Shown: positions 60,101-64,000 of the stretch, in pieces
Numbering within the stretch: position 1 is the first letter of the stretch
Layout: each line of letters starts with the position of its first letter
Source of the DNA: Pycnopodia helianthoides
Lineage: Eukaryota; Echinodermata; Asteroidea; Forcipulatida; Asteriidae
DNA length: 64,000 bases
Assembly (NCBI GenBank): GCA_032158295.1
Contig: CM063258.1
Coordinates: 8,140,583 to 8,204,582, forward strand
Direction of reading: 5' to 3'
Translations under genes and position numbers: made by a program
The notes under the pieces: generated by a model
Seen by the model: the letters and a program-made list of their open reading frames with translations, nothing else
Database searches by the model: none
Told to the model about the DNA's origin: nothing

Positions 60101-63100
60101 ACGACCTCCGTCACAGTCAAGCCCCAGATCAAACAGCCACGAGTCTCAGAATCCCAGCGACTCAAAGATCGATCTCACGCCCGGTCTCTACGCCAGCGCA
60201 CGGCCTCCGACAGCAGCAGGGAGGGAGGGGCCGAACTCGGGTCCATCAGGAAGAAGCGATCGGTGTCGGAGGGCAGTGTCTCCAGTCGGTCCAGCGTGGA
60301 TGACGAGGCCGGATCAGGGAGAGACCCGTCTTACTCTTCGTTCAGCTCGGTGTTCACTCCCCCAACGACACCTCGTCATGCTGAAGGTGGGTGTAAATTG
60401 TTATGTCAGTCATTGTCAATGATAGGATCACAGAGCTGCCAACTCTCGCTGATTCTGCAGTGGCACTTATGGGTCCTTTAAACAATAGAACAATCCTGCA
60501 CTACAAGGTAACCTTTGTTCAAGCTGTACTCGAAGGAATAATACCACAAAGGCAGAGAGGAACAGCTTTCAGTTCACCTGAGGAGGCTAGTGTTAAGACA
60601 GTAAATAGCGTTTCTGATGAGGACTCTGAAAATAAACCAATCTTTCCATGATTGAGTGTACAGATTGGAAAATCGCCCTGATTATGGAAACTTTGTCCCT
60701 ATTATGTTCAAGGTAATTCTAAATATCTCCCTTGCTGTTGGACAAAAATCTCCCTGATTGCAAGATACAATTGGTGGCAGCTCTGGGATCAATGATTGAA
60801 TGAAAACAAGTTTATGTGTGAAACCTTGTTCAAGTTGACACCTGTTTAGAAGGCCTGCTTTCCTACTGTGGACATTTATCAGGGATGAGAAATTTAAAAC
60901 TTTTTATAAATTCATTCTTTATTATGTCAGACTTCATCTACTTCTTTAGTGTTGAGGATACTCTTCCCTGAAGCTTGTTCAAATCTATAACTTGAGGGGG
61001 TTATCAGAAGGTTGAAATGCAACCATTTCAACATACTCTAATTCTAGTTTTAGACCATTTTGCCAGTACTGATTCTCACCTTCAATCTAATCAATGCAGT
61101 GAAACAGGAATTAAAAAAAAAAAAAAAATTCCTACCTTTTATTTAAAATCCTTTGATGATTATTTCCTCCAGATACTACACCAGCTCCTCTCAAGACTTC
61201 AACGCCCACCACAAAGCCAGAGAGGAACAGCTTCAGTCCACCTGAGGAGGCCAGTGTTAAGACGGCAAATAGTGTTTCGGATGAGGACTCACAGAGGGCC
61301 ATCATGGACAAGAAAACTGAGAAGGATGTCCGTCGCCAGAAAAAAGGACCTCAGCAGTCTGAGGACCAAGAGGGGCTGAGGGATTCCTCCGTGGTGTCGG
61401 AGATTTCTGAGGAGATTCAATCAGCTTATAGTTCTGCTTCTGCCACACCGGATGAAGTGTCTCTGAAGGAGTCCCCGAGGTTGAACTCAAGCAGAGAACC
61501 TCAAGTCAATGACGAGTTGAAGAGTCAGGCCTCATTGGAAAGAGAACTGTCTGAAGCTTCCAGTGTCCCAGAGGAGGTTCTGTCGACAGCAAGTTCAGCA
61601 TCTCTGGATTCAGTGCGGTCTACACCAAGGCTGCTTGACCTTCACCAGAAAGACAATAAAAGAACAGAACCTCCAAAGCCGGACAATGATGGAATTCTCA
61701 ACCTTTCTGGGAAAGGCTCCCCATCTCGTCTTCCAGTCTCTTCCATTGAAGACCTCTCCCAGAGAAGCGAGCTGTCTTACTCGAGCTCGGTGAGAACTGT
61801 GTCCTCACATCGATCCAGGACTCACAGTGAGCAATCAGGAGTGAGTTACAGTGATGAATTTGTTGAGTCTTCTGTGTCAGTTGGAGTGAAGAACAAGGAG
61901 AGCCTCTCAGACACTGACGACGATATCAGCGAGCAGTTATCAATAGCTAGTGAGCCCTCTGAAGTAAGTGTAACAAGCGGAGGAAAGCTGACCTTCAATT
62001 TAGCAGCTGACAAGGGGCCAGATGAGAGAACAAGAGACACACCGGAAGCAGCTCCTGAAGTTACAATCTCTGAGAGAAAACTGGACAGAGAACAGGAGGA
62101 TAGCATCAGCGAAGAAGAAGAAAGGACTCCCGTCGCCTCTCCAAATGACGAACTCCTGGAGATATCACAAGACTTTACTGGCTATGAAATTGGAGACCGT
62201 GTGATTGTGAATAATAAGCAAAAGGGTTCTCTTCTGTTCAAAGGGGTGACCCACTTTGCCCCCGGGCCCTGGGGAGGTGTTGAATTGGATGAGCCACAGG
62301 GAACAAATGATGGCTCCCTGGATGGACATGTTTACTTTCATTGTAAAGCAAGTCATGGAATGTTCGTTACCGCCGACAGGCTGGAACACCTCACAAAGGA
62401 GTCACCTAGAGTTGAGTCCAAACAGGACTCATCAATTGAGGAAGATGTTGTGAGTATGGTATCAGAGGGGTCAGAACCCGAGCAGAGAAAACAGCATTCC
62501 CCAGTGTCTTCCCTCTCCTCCAAGACGCCCTCTGAATCAATGAAACCTCTAGCTCAGGTCTTGAAATCAGAAGCCACCGATGAAGACTCTGTTGCTGAGG
62601 ATTTCTCGGAGCCAATGACAGACGACGCAGCCCTTGCGCGACTGATCAATTCAGCAGCAGCCGCTGTGGAGTCCTTCCACGAGGAAGACATCAAGGATAT
62701 GTTTCCCACTTCGGAGAGTGCTGAGACACCCAGAGGAGCCCCTGAACAAGAAGTAGCCCCCACCTCAGCAAAGGAGAGACTTGTCGACTCCATTACTGAT
62801 CAACTGACTGTTGATGTACTTAAAGACACAGTGAAGACCATCACAGGTATGAAACAGACTCCAGAAGAAGACGTCATTAAGGAGATTAACAGTGAGAAGA
62901 CCCCTGAAAGAAGTTCATCAACAGAGAGGCCGAGCACCTCTCTGTTGAAGATGCTGGTTCCTGATGATGCAGTCAAATCTCCAAGAGATGAAGTTTCTGT
63001 GAGAGAAGTTAAAGTTGATGATAAAGATAAGGAGGAGCAAGAAACCCGGACCACGGTTATCAGGAGAAAGATTGATTCAACCACTGAGGCTCTGCTGACT

Positions 63101-64000
63101 GATGCTGTCACTGAACTGATCTCTCTGAGAAGGAAACGCTCTGAGAAGCAACATGATGAGCTTAAATCCAGTGAATCGTTGCCCGGGTCACCATCGCCCT
63201 CGCCGGTTCTGAAGTCTCCGTCCCCCGACACCCCCTCTGCATCCCCTTTTGTAAGAAACACCACCCCATATACACCAGATAGTGAGAGCCCTGTCAATCT
63301 AGAAGAGACCACGCTGGACGATGACATCTTCATCAACCGTGTTAAGGTGGAAACAAACCACTTTGATCTGAAGGACCAAGACCAGGTCCCTGTTGCCAGA
63401 CCGGGATCTCCTGTGTTTGGGGAACCAAGCGGGATCAACCCTGAGGCTCTTAGTGAGAGGCTGGAACAGATGCAGCAACTCGGAGCCGACATTTTTGAGG
63501 GAGATTTATTCGGAGAGCAGGAATGGTTCGACGATGATTTTGGCTCGATGCCCAAGAGCAAAAGCATCATACAGGTACCAGTGCGCAATCAGGATACCCC
63601 AATCGCCACTCCTATTCCTGGTACCCCTGTCCCTGGAACCCCAGTGCCGGGTACCCCAGAGATTAACAGGCTGGATCTGACACGTATTGCTCAAGAACCG
63701 TTTTATGCAGTGCCGCATAATCGCAAAGAAGTCAAATCACTGGTGGATCAGTCGATCCGAGTCTTCCATGAAAAAGCTCTACAGAATGAGCTGACCAGTT
63801 CCATCTCACCCCCTCAGGAGATCCTGGGGGATGATTCCAAGGGTTCGGACATAGAATCAACGAGCCGCAAATCCTACAAGCGACTAGTGTTTAATCTTGT
63901 TGGGGAGGCCTACCAGGATATCACTGGTGAGCAGGAGCTAGGCGAGCAACCGCTCTGGATGAAACCGAAGAGACGACCGCGGAAGTACTTCTTCGATAGA
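30077..64000 (+). CDS. CEP350: CEP350, centrosome-associated protein with CAP-Gly domain (5' complete, runs off the right edge)
   Basis: Join of 22 coding exons: 30077-30161, 37758-37801, 38496-38690, 39179-39248, 39509-41415, 41814-42126, 42274-42648, 43515-43699, 46018-46333, 47450-47637, 48487-48641, 49591-50032, 50859-51134, 51461-51625, 52704-52888, 53228-54089, 54906-55321, 56855-57241, 58684-58940, 59576-59736, 60035-60386, 61173-64000. That is 10,164 nt (3,388 codons) with every phase consistent; human CEP350 has 3,117 aa. Family landmarks in order: an N-terminal W-centred helix, a basic KYMAKQKADRRRK block, IQALKATAAALQGKI, coiled coils with LAQQESVSLA and KYLTKREQQL, and a C-terminal CAP-Gly domain. 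In vertebrates the protein sits at centrosomes, binds FOP and microtubules, and supports centriole stability and ciliogenesis. Most of the rest is Ser/Pro-rich and disordered-looking. Confidence 0.96.
32940..32995 (+). repeat. SINE 3' tail fragment
   Basis: AAAGCGCTTAGAAACGCC, then TTAAGCGCTATATAAA, the same tail pattern as the end of the SINE at 13649-14055. Confidence 0.55.
33075..33277 (-). mobile_element. MITE, AGGGCCCAATTTCAT family
   Basis: The right end AGCAGCTCTATGAAATTGGG then CCCT mirrors the left GCACCCAATTTCTTAGAGCTGC. TAAGCAC/TAAGCAG phrases recur inside. The same terminal family as 21067-21296 with a different interior. Confidence 0.8.
34222..34383 (-). mobile_element. tRNA-Leu-derived SINE, 5' part (CEP350 intron 1)
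   Basis: The minus strand reads TGGCGTGTCGTGGACGAGCG, TCTAGTTTACCGGACCCAAG, CTCTGGTGTTGTCAGC, GGGTTCGAATCCCGGTCATG. Head and B-box are well preserved. It stops at CATAATTGCTTCATAAAAAG, as at 10990. Confidence 0.75.
34722..34870 (+). repeat. tRNA-Leu SINE fragment
   Basis: ACTCAAGCTCAGGTATTTCT, CAGCAGAGTGTGG, GCAAGACGCCTAAACCATTA and TGTAATGCACTTAAAAGA match successive parts of the SINE at 13649 with internal deletions. Confidence 0.6.
35380..35600. other. CpG-richer patch inside CEP350 intron 1
   Basis: Contains many CpGs (GCGCGGCACGCACGTGTG, TTTGCGCGCAAC) in otherwise AT-rich sequence, with repeated TTTGCGC/GCGCAAA phrases. No exon or promoter assignment can be made; it may be the interior of an unrecognised transposon. 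Confidence 0.35.
36114..36262 (-). mobile_element. Truncated AGGGTTCTGCCCA-family MITE
   Basis: Starts AGGGTTCTGCCCAGGATTTC and continues through ACCATTGCGAGATGGATCAG, the reverse complement of the right half of the copy at 10116. It stops where the TTTACTGGTAAATA stretch would continue. Confidence 0.75.
36470..37400 (+). repeat. Three-copy repeat interrupted by a MITE
   Basis: Units at about 36470-36610, 36650-36810 and 37270-37400 share ACCACATGGTAACTC, GATCCAAACTTGCTGTAAT and TTCATG(A/G)TCATG in order. The second and third are separated by the element at 36866-37261. Confidence 0.75.
36866..37261 (+). mobile_element. AGGGTTCTGCCCA-family MITE carrying an internal insertion
   Basis: Matches the copy at 10116 from the CGACCACCACACATTTTC region to CTGGGCAGAACCCT, but about 160 bp of unrelated sequence (around 37046-37205) interrupts it after TTGGTTTCCAG. 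The left terminus is missing. Confidence 0.7.
37758..37801 (+). CDS. CEP350: CEP350 exon 2
   Basis: 44 nt between CATCAG and GTAAGT, encoding DLATAWNNHAEANNA. The lone Trp in this helix aligns with the ITTSWDALSQTKAAL segment at the N-terminus of vertebrate CEP350. Confidence 0.85.
37802..38495 (+). other. CEP350 intron 2
   Basis: No recognised repeat and no coding support; a 127-codon open frame at 37926 looks like chance. Confidence 0.6.
38496..38690 (+). CDS. CEP350: CEP350 exon 3
   Basis: 65 codons, phase 0 at both ends (TTTTCAG and GTAAGA). Starts LQRAEARLEEAETYHPG, completing the N-terminal helix begun in exon 2, then a Gly/Tyr-containing linker and VPTVEFGDVQHRQ. Confidence 0.9.
39179..39248 (+). 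CDS. CEP350: CEP350 exon 4
   Basis: 70 nt encoding VAQNRVSRAKYGKDRARKRV, a short strongly basic stretch; acceptor TTTAAACAG, donor GTGAGA, phase 1. Confidence 0.85.
39509..41415 (+). CDS. CEP350: CEP350 exon 5 (large, basic coiled block)
   Basis: A 1,907-nt open exon. It contains Ser/Arg-rich low-complexity text, a short coiled segment (IQRLENQLKSLSHTLKSS), acidic runs (HPLEPEEVIEEVTDDR), and at about 41108-41275 a highly charged helix starting IRHYDTDHVRKYMAKQKADR. Vertebrate CEP350 has a similar block reading VRxYxxRQxEERKRK, from memory. Donor GTAGGT, phase 0. Confidence 0.93.
41814..42126 (+). CDS. CEP350: CEP350 exon 6
   Basis: The acceptor TTATTTGAAG is followed by IDVTSSDKENKNIWSTSSS and a Pro/Ser/Gln-rich stretch with no recognised domain; ends in phase 1 at GTAACG. 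Confidence 0.88.
42274..42648 (+). CDS. CEP350: CEP350 exon 7 (conserved IQALKATA helix)
   Basis: Encodes ARSRSDRIQALKATAAALQG then KIDNEVRKL, which aligns with the KIQALKATAASLSSRIESE-type helix of vertebrate CEP350. The remainder is variable. Acceptor CATCGAAG, donor GTAAGA, phase 1 to phase 1. Confidence 0.92.
42661..42830 (+). pseudogene. Non-LTR retrotransposon RT C-terminus fossil (CEP350 intron 7)
   Basis: One frame reads RTKNHFNSFIPHTASFWNSL then PDACFPPSYNLDCFKRNI. The pattern R....NSF.PRT...WNSLP....L..FK is the end of many Jockey/CR1/RTE-like reverse transcriptase ORFs. It sits just past the exon 7 donor. The MITE at 42831-42995 interrupts its continuation. Confidence 0.7.
42831..42995 (+). 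mobile_element. hAT-like MITE, AGGCCTGGAATT family, intact 8-bp target duplication
   Basis: The left end AGGCCTGGAATTACACAG and right end GATGAAAATCCAGGCCT form terminal inverted repeats. GGAATATC flanks both sides (42823-42830 and 42996-43003), a perfect 8-bp target duplication typical of the hAT superfamily. At 165 bp it encodes nothing. It is the reference copy for this family in the window. Confidence 0.92.
43186..43463 (-). mobile_element. SINE with tRNA-like head (GGTTGGC family, CEP350 intron 7)
   Basis: The minus strand reads GGTTGGCGTAGTGGTATCTT, the B-box CAGTTCAAATC, GCGTGGGTTTTCCC and CCATGGGGTTCTTGG, with an AATGAAATGAAGTAAA tail: the same order as 3459-3745. Confidence 0.75.
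43515..43699 (+). CDS. CEP350: CEP350 exon 8 (IQ motif)
   Basis: Encodes QDQAARRIQAAFRGHSVRQR, a full match to the calmodulin-binding IQ consensus (IQxxxRGxxxR). Acceptor CCCGTGCAG, donor GTACGT, phase 1 to 0. Confidence 0.9.
43717..44045 (+). pseudogene. Non-LTR retrotransposon 3' end (RT tail, UTR and ATTGT tail)
   Basis: A frame shifted from exon 8 reads RYGSSFVPAAIKLYNGQLEQ then TGA at 43781. The (S)FVP.AI.LYN ending is typical of Jockey-like RT ORFs. The following 260 bp ends GGCCAATAAAGTTTTTATTG then repeated ATTGT units at 44022-44045, a usual non-LTR 3' tail. It begins within 20 bp of the exon 8 donor. Confidence 0.75.
44072..44115 (+). repeat. Hairpin motif copy: CCTGACAA, GACTAG-loop-CCAGTC, GAAACG
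   Basis: CCTGACAATGACTAGAGCAG is followed by GCCAGTCGAAACGTTGAGAC. Stem pairing is 5 of 6. Flanks (AACTCACTCTGCGGC) also match the copy at 55506. Confidence 0.7.
44508..44985 (+). repeat. Tandem pair, about 230-bp units
   Basis: 44508-44737 and 44755-44985 share CCCTTTTTG(T)(C/T)GAGTCC, GACATGCTCAATG, AAGAAAATCTCTT-like and AATTAGACTTTTGCCAGAG in order. Confidence 0.8.
46018..46333 (+). CDS. CEP350: CEP350 exon 9
   Basis: Acceptor GTGTTTTAG, donor G|GTAAGT, phase 0 to 1. Encodes VPDYMPTFKSLPTKHSHVYQ and later RWKESLADGLSVINIFTRKY; the second block has the amphipathic look of a conserved helix. Confidence 0.9.
46596..46812 (-). repeat. Dispersed repeat, inverted copy of 6320-6510
   Basis: Shares CAAGGTTGTGTACGG, GCACAGAACTAACTGTGTAC, ATGCATTCCCTCATGGTATC, CATTCAAAACCACAGTGAAT and GGTCAGACAGCAAGAGG with the complement of 6320-6510, spanning the left border of the tandem duplication there. 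Located in CEP350 intron 9; 46890-46980 adds a weak tRNA-like string (GGTGTGATTCAAACCCACAA). Confidence 0.85.
47450..47637 (+). CDS. CEP350: CEP350 exon 10 (two Y[NS]DDF motifs)
   Basis: Acceptor CTTTTGCAG, donor GTAACG, phase 1 to 0. Encodes PIGYSYNDDFTGASSTSSK and EEASAYSDDFSTSSKSK, two copies of a Tyr-[Asn/Ser]-Asp-Asp-Phe motif followed by Ser-rich text. Confidence 0.92.
47662..47960 (+). mobile_element. tRNA-Leu-derived SINE (CEP350 intron 10)
   Basis: AGAGTGTCATGGCTGAGTGG, TTCCTCAAGTTCTGATTGCT, the B-box GGGTTCGAGTCCCGGTCGTG, ACACTTGCTGTTGGGCGAGA. Head and B-box are well kept; the middle is rearranged. Further on, 48371-48435 is a short tandem duplication of AAGATAAAGAAGATATCCTG. Confidence 0.7.
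48487..48641 (+). CDS. CEP350: CEP350 exon 11
   Basis: Acceptor TTTTATGCAG, Ser/Lys/Arg-rich (SHKRSSRSEVNGQTQNRK) then DNTLDLSPNESFGR. The donor GTCAGC is non-optimal but the phase (2) matches the next exon exactly. Confidence 0.82.
48775..48880 (-). repeat. Copy of the tRNA-like repeat of 2495-2711
   Basis: GAACCACAAGGGAAACTGAC, GGGGTTGAACAAAGAAAAAT, TGACTAGAACGGGATTTGAA and CCAACGACCTCCGG match 2469-2560. It stops inside the anticodon arm. A shorter flank fragment lies near 55985-56020. Confidence 0.8.
49166..49528 (+). mobile_element. TTAA-type MITE, AGACACTGGACAC family (CEP350 intron 11)
   Basis: Left AGACACTGGACACCTGTGG, right AATAGTGTCCAGTGCCT followed by TTAA (49529-49532). The left TTAA has decayed to TCAA. 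The interior matches 52219-52598. Confidence 0.85.
49591..50032 (+). CDS. CEP350: CEP350 exon 12 (Ser-rich)
   Basis: Acceptor CTACAAACAG; the split codon AG|T gives SSGDDFHQRKCISRTPSPKP, then a run dominated by Ser with Lys/Arg (SHSKTSGSKSRSKSKSSSRS). Likely disordered. Donor GTAAGT, phase 0. An overlapping antisense frame of 149 codons is a shadow. Confidence 0.9.
50290..50576 (-). mobile_element. tRNA-Leu-derived SINE (CEP350 intron 12)
   Basis: The minus strand starts GTGGCGTGCCTTGGCTAAGC, then GCACTGGACTCAAGCTCTAG, GGGTTGGAGTCCCGGTCTTG, ACACCTGTGTCCTGAAGCAA and TGTAATGCAACC: a near-complete head plus body. Confidence 0.75.
50859..51134 (+). CDS. CEP350: CEP350 exon 13 (conserved coiled coil)
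   Basis: Acceptor TTGCTACAG, donor GTAACT, phase 0 at both ends. Encodes QYSPAALSLKMASELNLLES, EESVRQISEMERTRHVSLAQ and QESVSLARVLQARQRDHERE. The LAQQESVSLA heptad block is one of the best-kept parts of the CEP350 family. Confidence 0.95.
51461..51625 (+). CDS. CEP350: CEP350 exon 14 (Ala/Arg-rich helix)
   Basis: Acceptor GTGCCACAG, donor GTAAGT, 55 codons. Encodes VVRQRAVETASDAERVLAQA and ends with TAEAAKQMAE, a long uninterrupted helix with regular Ala spacing continuing the coiled coil of exon 13. Confidence 0.93.
52219..52598 (+). mobile_element. TTAA-type MITE, AGACACTGGACAC family (CEP350 intron 14)
   Basis: TTAA (52215-52218) precedes AGACACTGGACACCTTTGG. The right end is ACCAATAGTGTCCAGTGCCT, with the TTAA beyond it decayed to TTAT. 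An internal small palindrome GAGACCTCACGCGTGAGGTC is present. Confidence 0.87.
52704..52888 (+). CDS. CEP350: CEP350 exon 15
   Basis: Acceptor TTCAATGCAG, donor GTAGGA, ends phase 2. Pro-rich start (AQRMPAQPPMPSIDPNKLAT), an Ala-rich helix, then EQQRLHQIEFLKEMKGAL. Confidence 0.92.
53228..54089 (+). CDS. CEP350: CEP350 exon 16
   Basis: Acceptor TTGTTAAG, donor GTAAGA. The first two-thirds is Ser/Thr-rich with one YTDDFTES motif (about 53335). The last third is a coiled coil: MDDSFTRLSAEMLKQQLRDE, EEVRSQQQGALFKLREKTLL, KAKVELEWLEHEKRRHKEKG. The latter resembles the LREKALxEKTKAELAWLEHQ block of vertebrate CEP350. Confidence 0.95.
54188..54573 (+). mobile_element. TTAA-flanked MITE, AGGAACATTACAG family (CEP350 intron 16)
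   Basis: TTAA (54184-54187) | AGGAACATTACAGAATTGG ... CCAATTCTGTAATGTTCCT | TTAA (54574-54577). The perfect TTAA on both sides supports a piggyBac-type insertion. 386 bp, non-coding. Confidence 0.92.
54906..55321 (+). CDS. CEP350: CEP350 exon 17
   Basis: Acceptor TTTGTTTAAG, then AEMRRLRAAQKAASHERQLF and LFQQQEILRMRKATEAVKDH (coiled coil), an acidic/Gly-rich linker, and KQAQVMQKLKKLQQPLSMK. Donor GTAAGT, phase 2. Confidence 0.94.
55322..56854 (+). other. CEP350 intron 17 with a large inverted-repeat element
   Basis: 55420-55808 is an inverted-repeat element (listed separately); 55985-56020 matches the flank of the tRNA-like repeat (CAGTTTCCCTTGTGGTT). 56030-56850 shows nothing recognisable. 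Confidence 0.7.
55420..55808 (+). mobile_element. Inverted-repeat element containing the CCTGACGA hairpin motif
   Basis: Arms 55420-55494 and 55733-55808 are nearly perfect complements (CGGTTTGCGGTAACACC; CTACTTTGCTGTGTAGATTT; AAGACAAGTTCTCTAAAGAA). The interior holds CCTGACGATGACTAGAGCAA then GCTAGTCGAAACGTTGAGAC at 55505-55545, with a perfect 6-bp stem (GACTAG/CTAGTC). The left arm start resembles the arm at 366-437 around the same motif. Confidence 0.8.
56855..57241 (+). CDS. CEP350: CEP350 exon 18
   Basis: Acceptor TTTGTGCAG; the split codon gives KYLTKREQQLTKRRRNAEEL then LAWQRRLDEEE, a hallmark helix of the family. A Ser/Pro-rich tail follows. Donor GTAAGT, phase 2. Confidence 0.95.
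57242..58683 (+). other. CEP350 intron 18
   Basis: 57630-57740 has TAGCCCGCTGGGCTACTTG-type text like 22980-23290. 58410-58530 retains AGGCCTGGAATT-family MITE interior (GGCAATTGCCTTTGTTGCCC, TTGGTGCCCCTT). The rest is AT-rich without recognised features. Confidence 0.55.
58684..58940 (+). CDS. CEP350: CEP350 exon 19
   Basis: Acceptor GCCCTCTGTAG, donor GTAAGT, phase 2 to 1. Ser/Thr/Pro-rich, with DYASDSFDTADHTLTPTKSL, possibly a relative of the YxDDF motif. Confidence 0.9.
58941..59575 (+). other. CEP350 intron 19
   Basis: No repeat or conserved frame recognised. Confidence 0.5.
59576..59736 (+). CDS. CEP350: CEP350 exon 20 (conserved basic coiled coil)
   Basis: Acceptor TTTGGACAG, donor GTACAT. 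Encodes VKALEVELRKRKMEAEKLRR and QREKLKAQEASLKKQLE, closely following the vertebrate ALKDELKKRKxxAEQLKKEQ ... ERLKAQEASLxKQLE helix. Confidence 0.96.
60035..60386 (+). CDS. CEP350: CEP350 exon 21
   Basis: Acceptor TTTTTTGTAG; SYEKLIEKTKAELKTESEAA completes the helix of exon 20 (vertebrate SYDEFIKKTEAEL). The rest is basic and Ser-rich. Donor GTGGGT, phase 1. Confidence 0.94.
60545..60651 (+). pseudogene. Broken duplicate of the start of CEP350 exon 22 inside intron 21
   Basis: 60552-60640 matches 61213-61297 of exon 22: ACCACAAAG, AGAGAGGAACAGC, CACCTGAGGAGG, AGTGTTAAGAC and GATGAGGACTC in the same order. One extra T (GCTTTCAG against GCTTCAG) shifts the frame, and no acceptor like CCTCCAG lies before it. 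In the shifted frame the copy reads SSPEEASVKTVNSVSDEDSE and stops at TGA about 20 codons later. Several substitutions separate it from the exon, so it is an old partial exon duplication, not assembly noise. Confidence 0.85.
61173..64000 (+). CDS. CEP350: CEP350 exon 22 (CAP-Gly exon, open to the window edge)
   Basis: Acceptor TATTTCCTCCAG; 2,828 nt of uninterrupted frame ending in AGA at 64000. Order: Ser/Glu-rich text, a VSYSDEFVESS motif (about 61842), the CAP-Gly domain (62180-62392), acidic text, PGTPVPGTPVPGTP repeats (about 63615-63655), and a C-terminal block with NLVGEAYQDITGEQ and LWMKPKRRPRK that resembles the vertebrate PVWMKP region near the C-terminus. The remaining C-terminal exons lie to the right. 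Confidence 0.96.
62180..62392 (+). other. CEP350: CAP-Gly domain of CEP350
   Basis: Begins GYEIGDRVIVNNKQKGSLLF, continues FAPGPWGGVELDEPQGTNDG and HVYFHCKASHGMF. The G-x-W-x-GVELD core and the GxNDG signature are present (GTNDG where canonical CAP-Gly domains read GKNDG). The missing Lys is common in divergent members. CAP-Gly domains bind C-terminal EEY/F tails of tubulin and end-binding proteins. Confidence 0.95.

Noticed and set aside
62800..63588. 262-codon minus-strand frame opposite exon 22
   Set aside because: Antisense shadow of the CEP350 coding frame, dominated by Ser and Leu as expected from reversed acidic/Ser codons.

Overview
The window is animal nuclear DNA: split genes with GT-AG introns, AT-rich non-coding sequence, and dense short transposon debris. 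The repeat families (TTAA-flanked short elements, 'AGGGCCCAATTTCAT' terminal repeats, tRNA-derived SINEs, abundant TACATGTA strings) and the gene content suggest a marine deuterostome, most likely an echinoderm and perhaps a sea star. This organism call is an inference and was not tested against a database.

Layout. (1) 655-819, + strand: last coding exon of a dispanin (CD225/IFITM-like) two-pass membrane protein whose earlier exons lie left of the window. (2) 820-9130: repeat-rich convergent intergenic DNA with tandem duplications and several short inverted-repeat transposons. (3) 9169-14247, - strand: a complete five-exon torsin gene, an ER-lumenal AAA+ ATPase of about 339 aa with Walker A, Walker B and the Gly-Cys-Lys sensor II motif. 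Its introns hold a minisatellite, two MITEs and several SINEs. (4) 14255-30035: about 15.8 kb of divergent intergenic DNA with no supported protein gene. It holds a near-perfect 272-bp inverted repeat, a 16-bp minisatellite, MITEs, a non-LTR retrotransposon fossil and a candidate promoter with a non-coding first exon near 16.3-16.6 kb. (5) 30077-64000 and beyond, + strand: CEP350, the large centrosomal CAP-Gly protein. Twenty-two coding exons keep phase throughout, giving about 3,388 codons up to the window edge, where the gene continues.

Torsin and CEP350 are transcribed divergently. In human, torsin-family and torsin-cofactor genes (TOR3A, TOR1AIP1/2) also lie in the same band as CEP350 (1q25, from memory), so the pairing may be an ancient linkage. 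I see no operon-like coupling. The torsin acts in the ER/nuclear envelope lumen, CEP350 at centrosomes and microtubules, and the dispanin in membranes.

The most unusual signals are: the young 272-bp foldback with an older diverged copy beside it; a hairpin motif (CCTGANGA, 6-bp stem, GAAACG) recurring at four places with compensatory stem changes; a broken copy of the start of CEP350 exon 22 inside the preceding intron; a short upstream ORF overlapping the CEP350 start codon; and a SINE whose tail ends about 10 bp from the torsin exon 1 splice donor.
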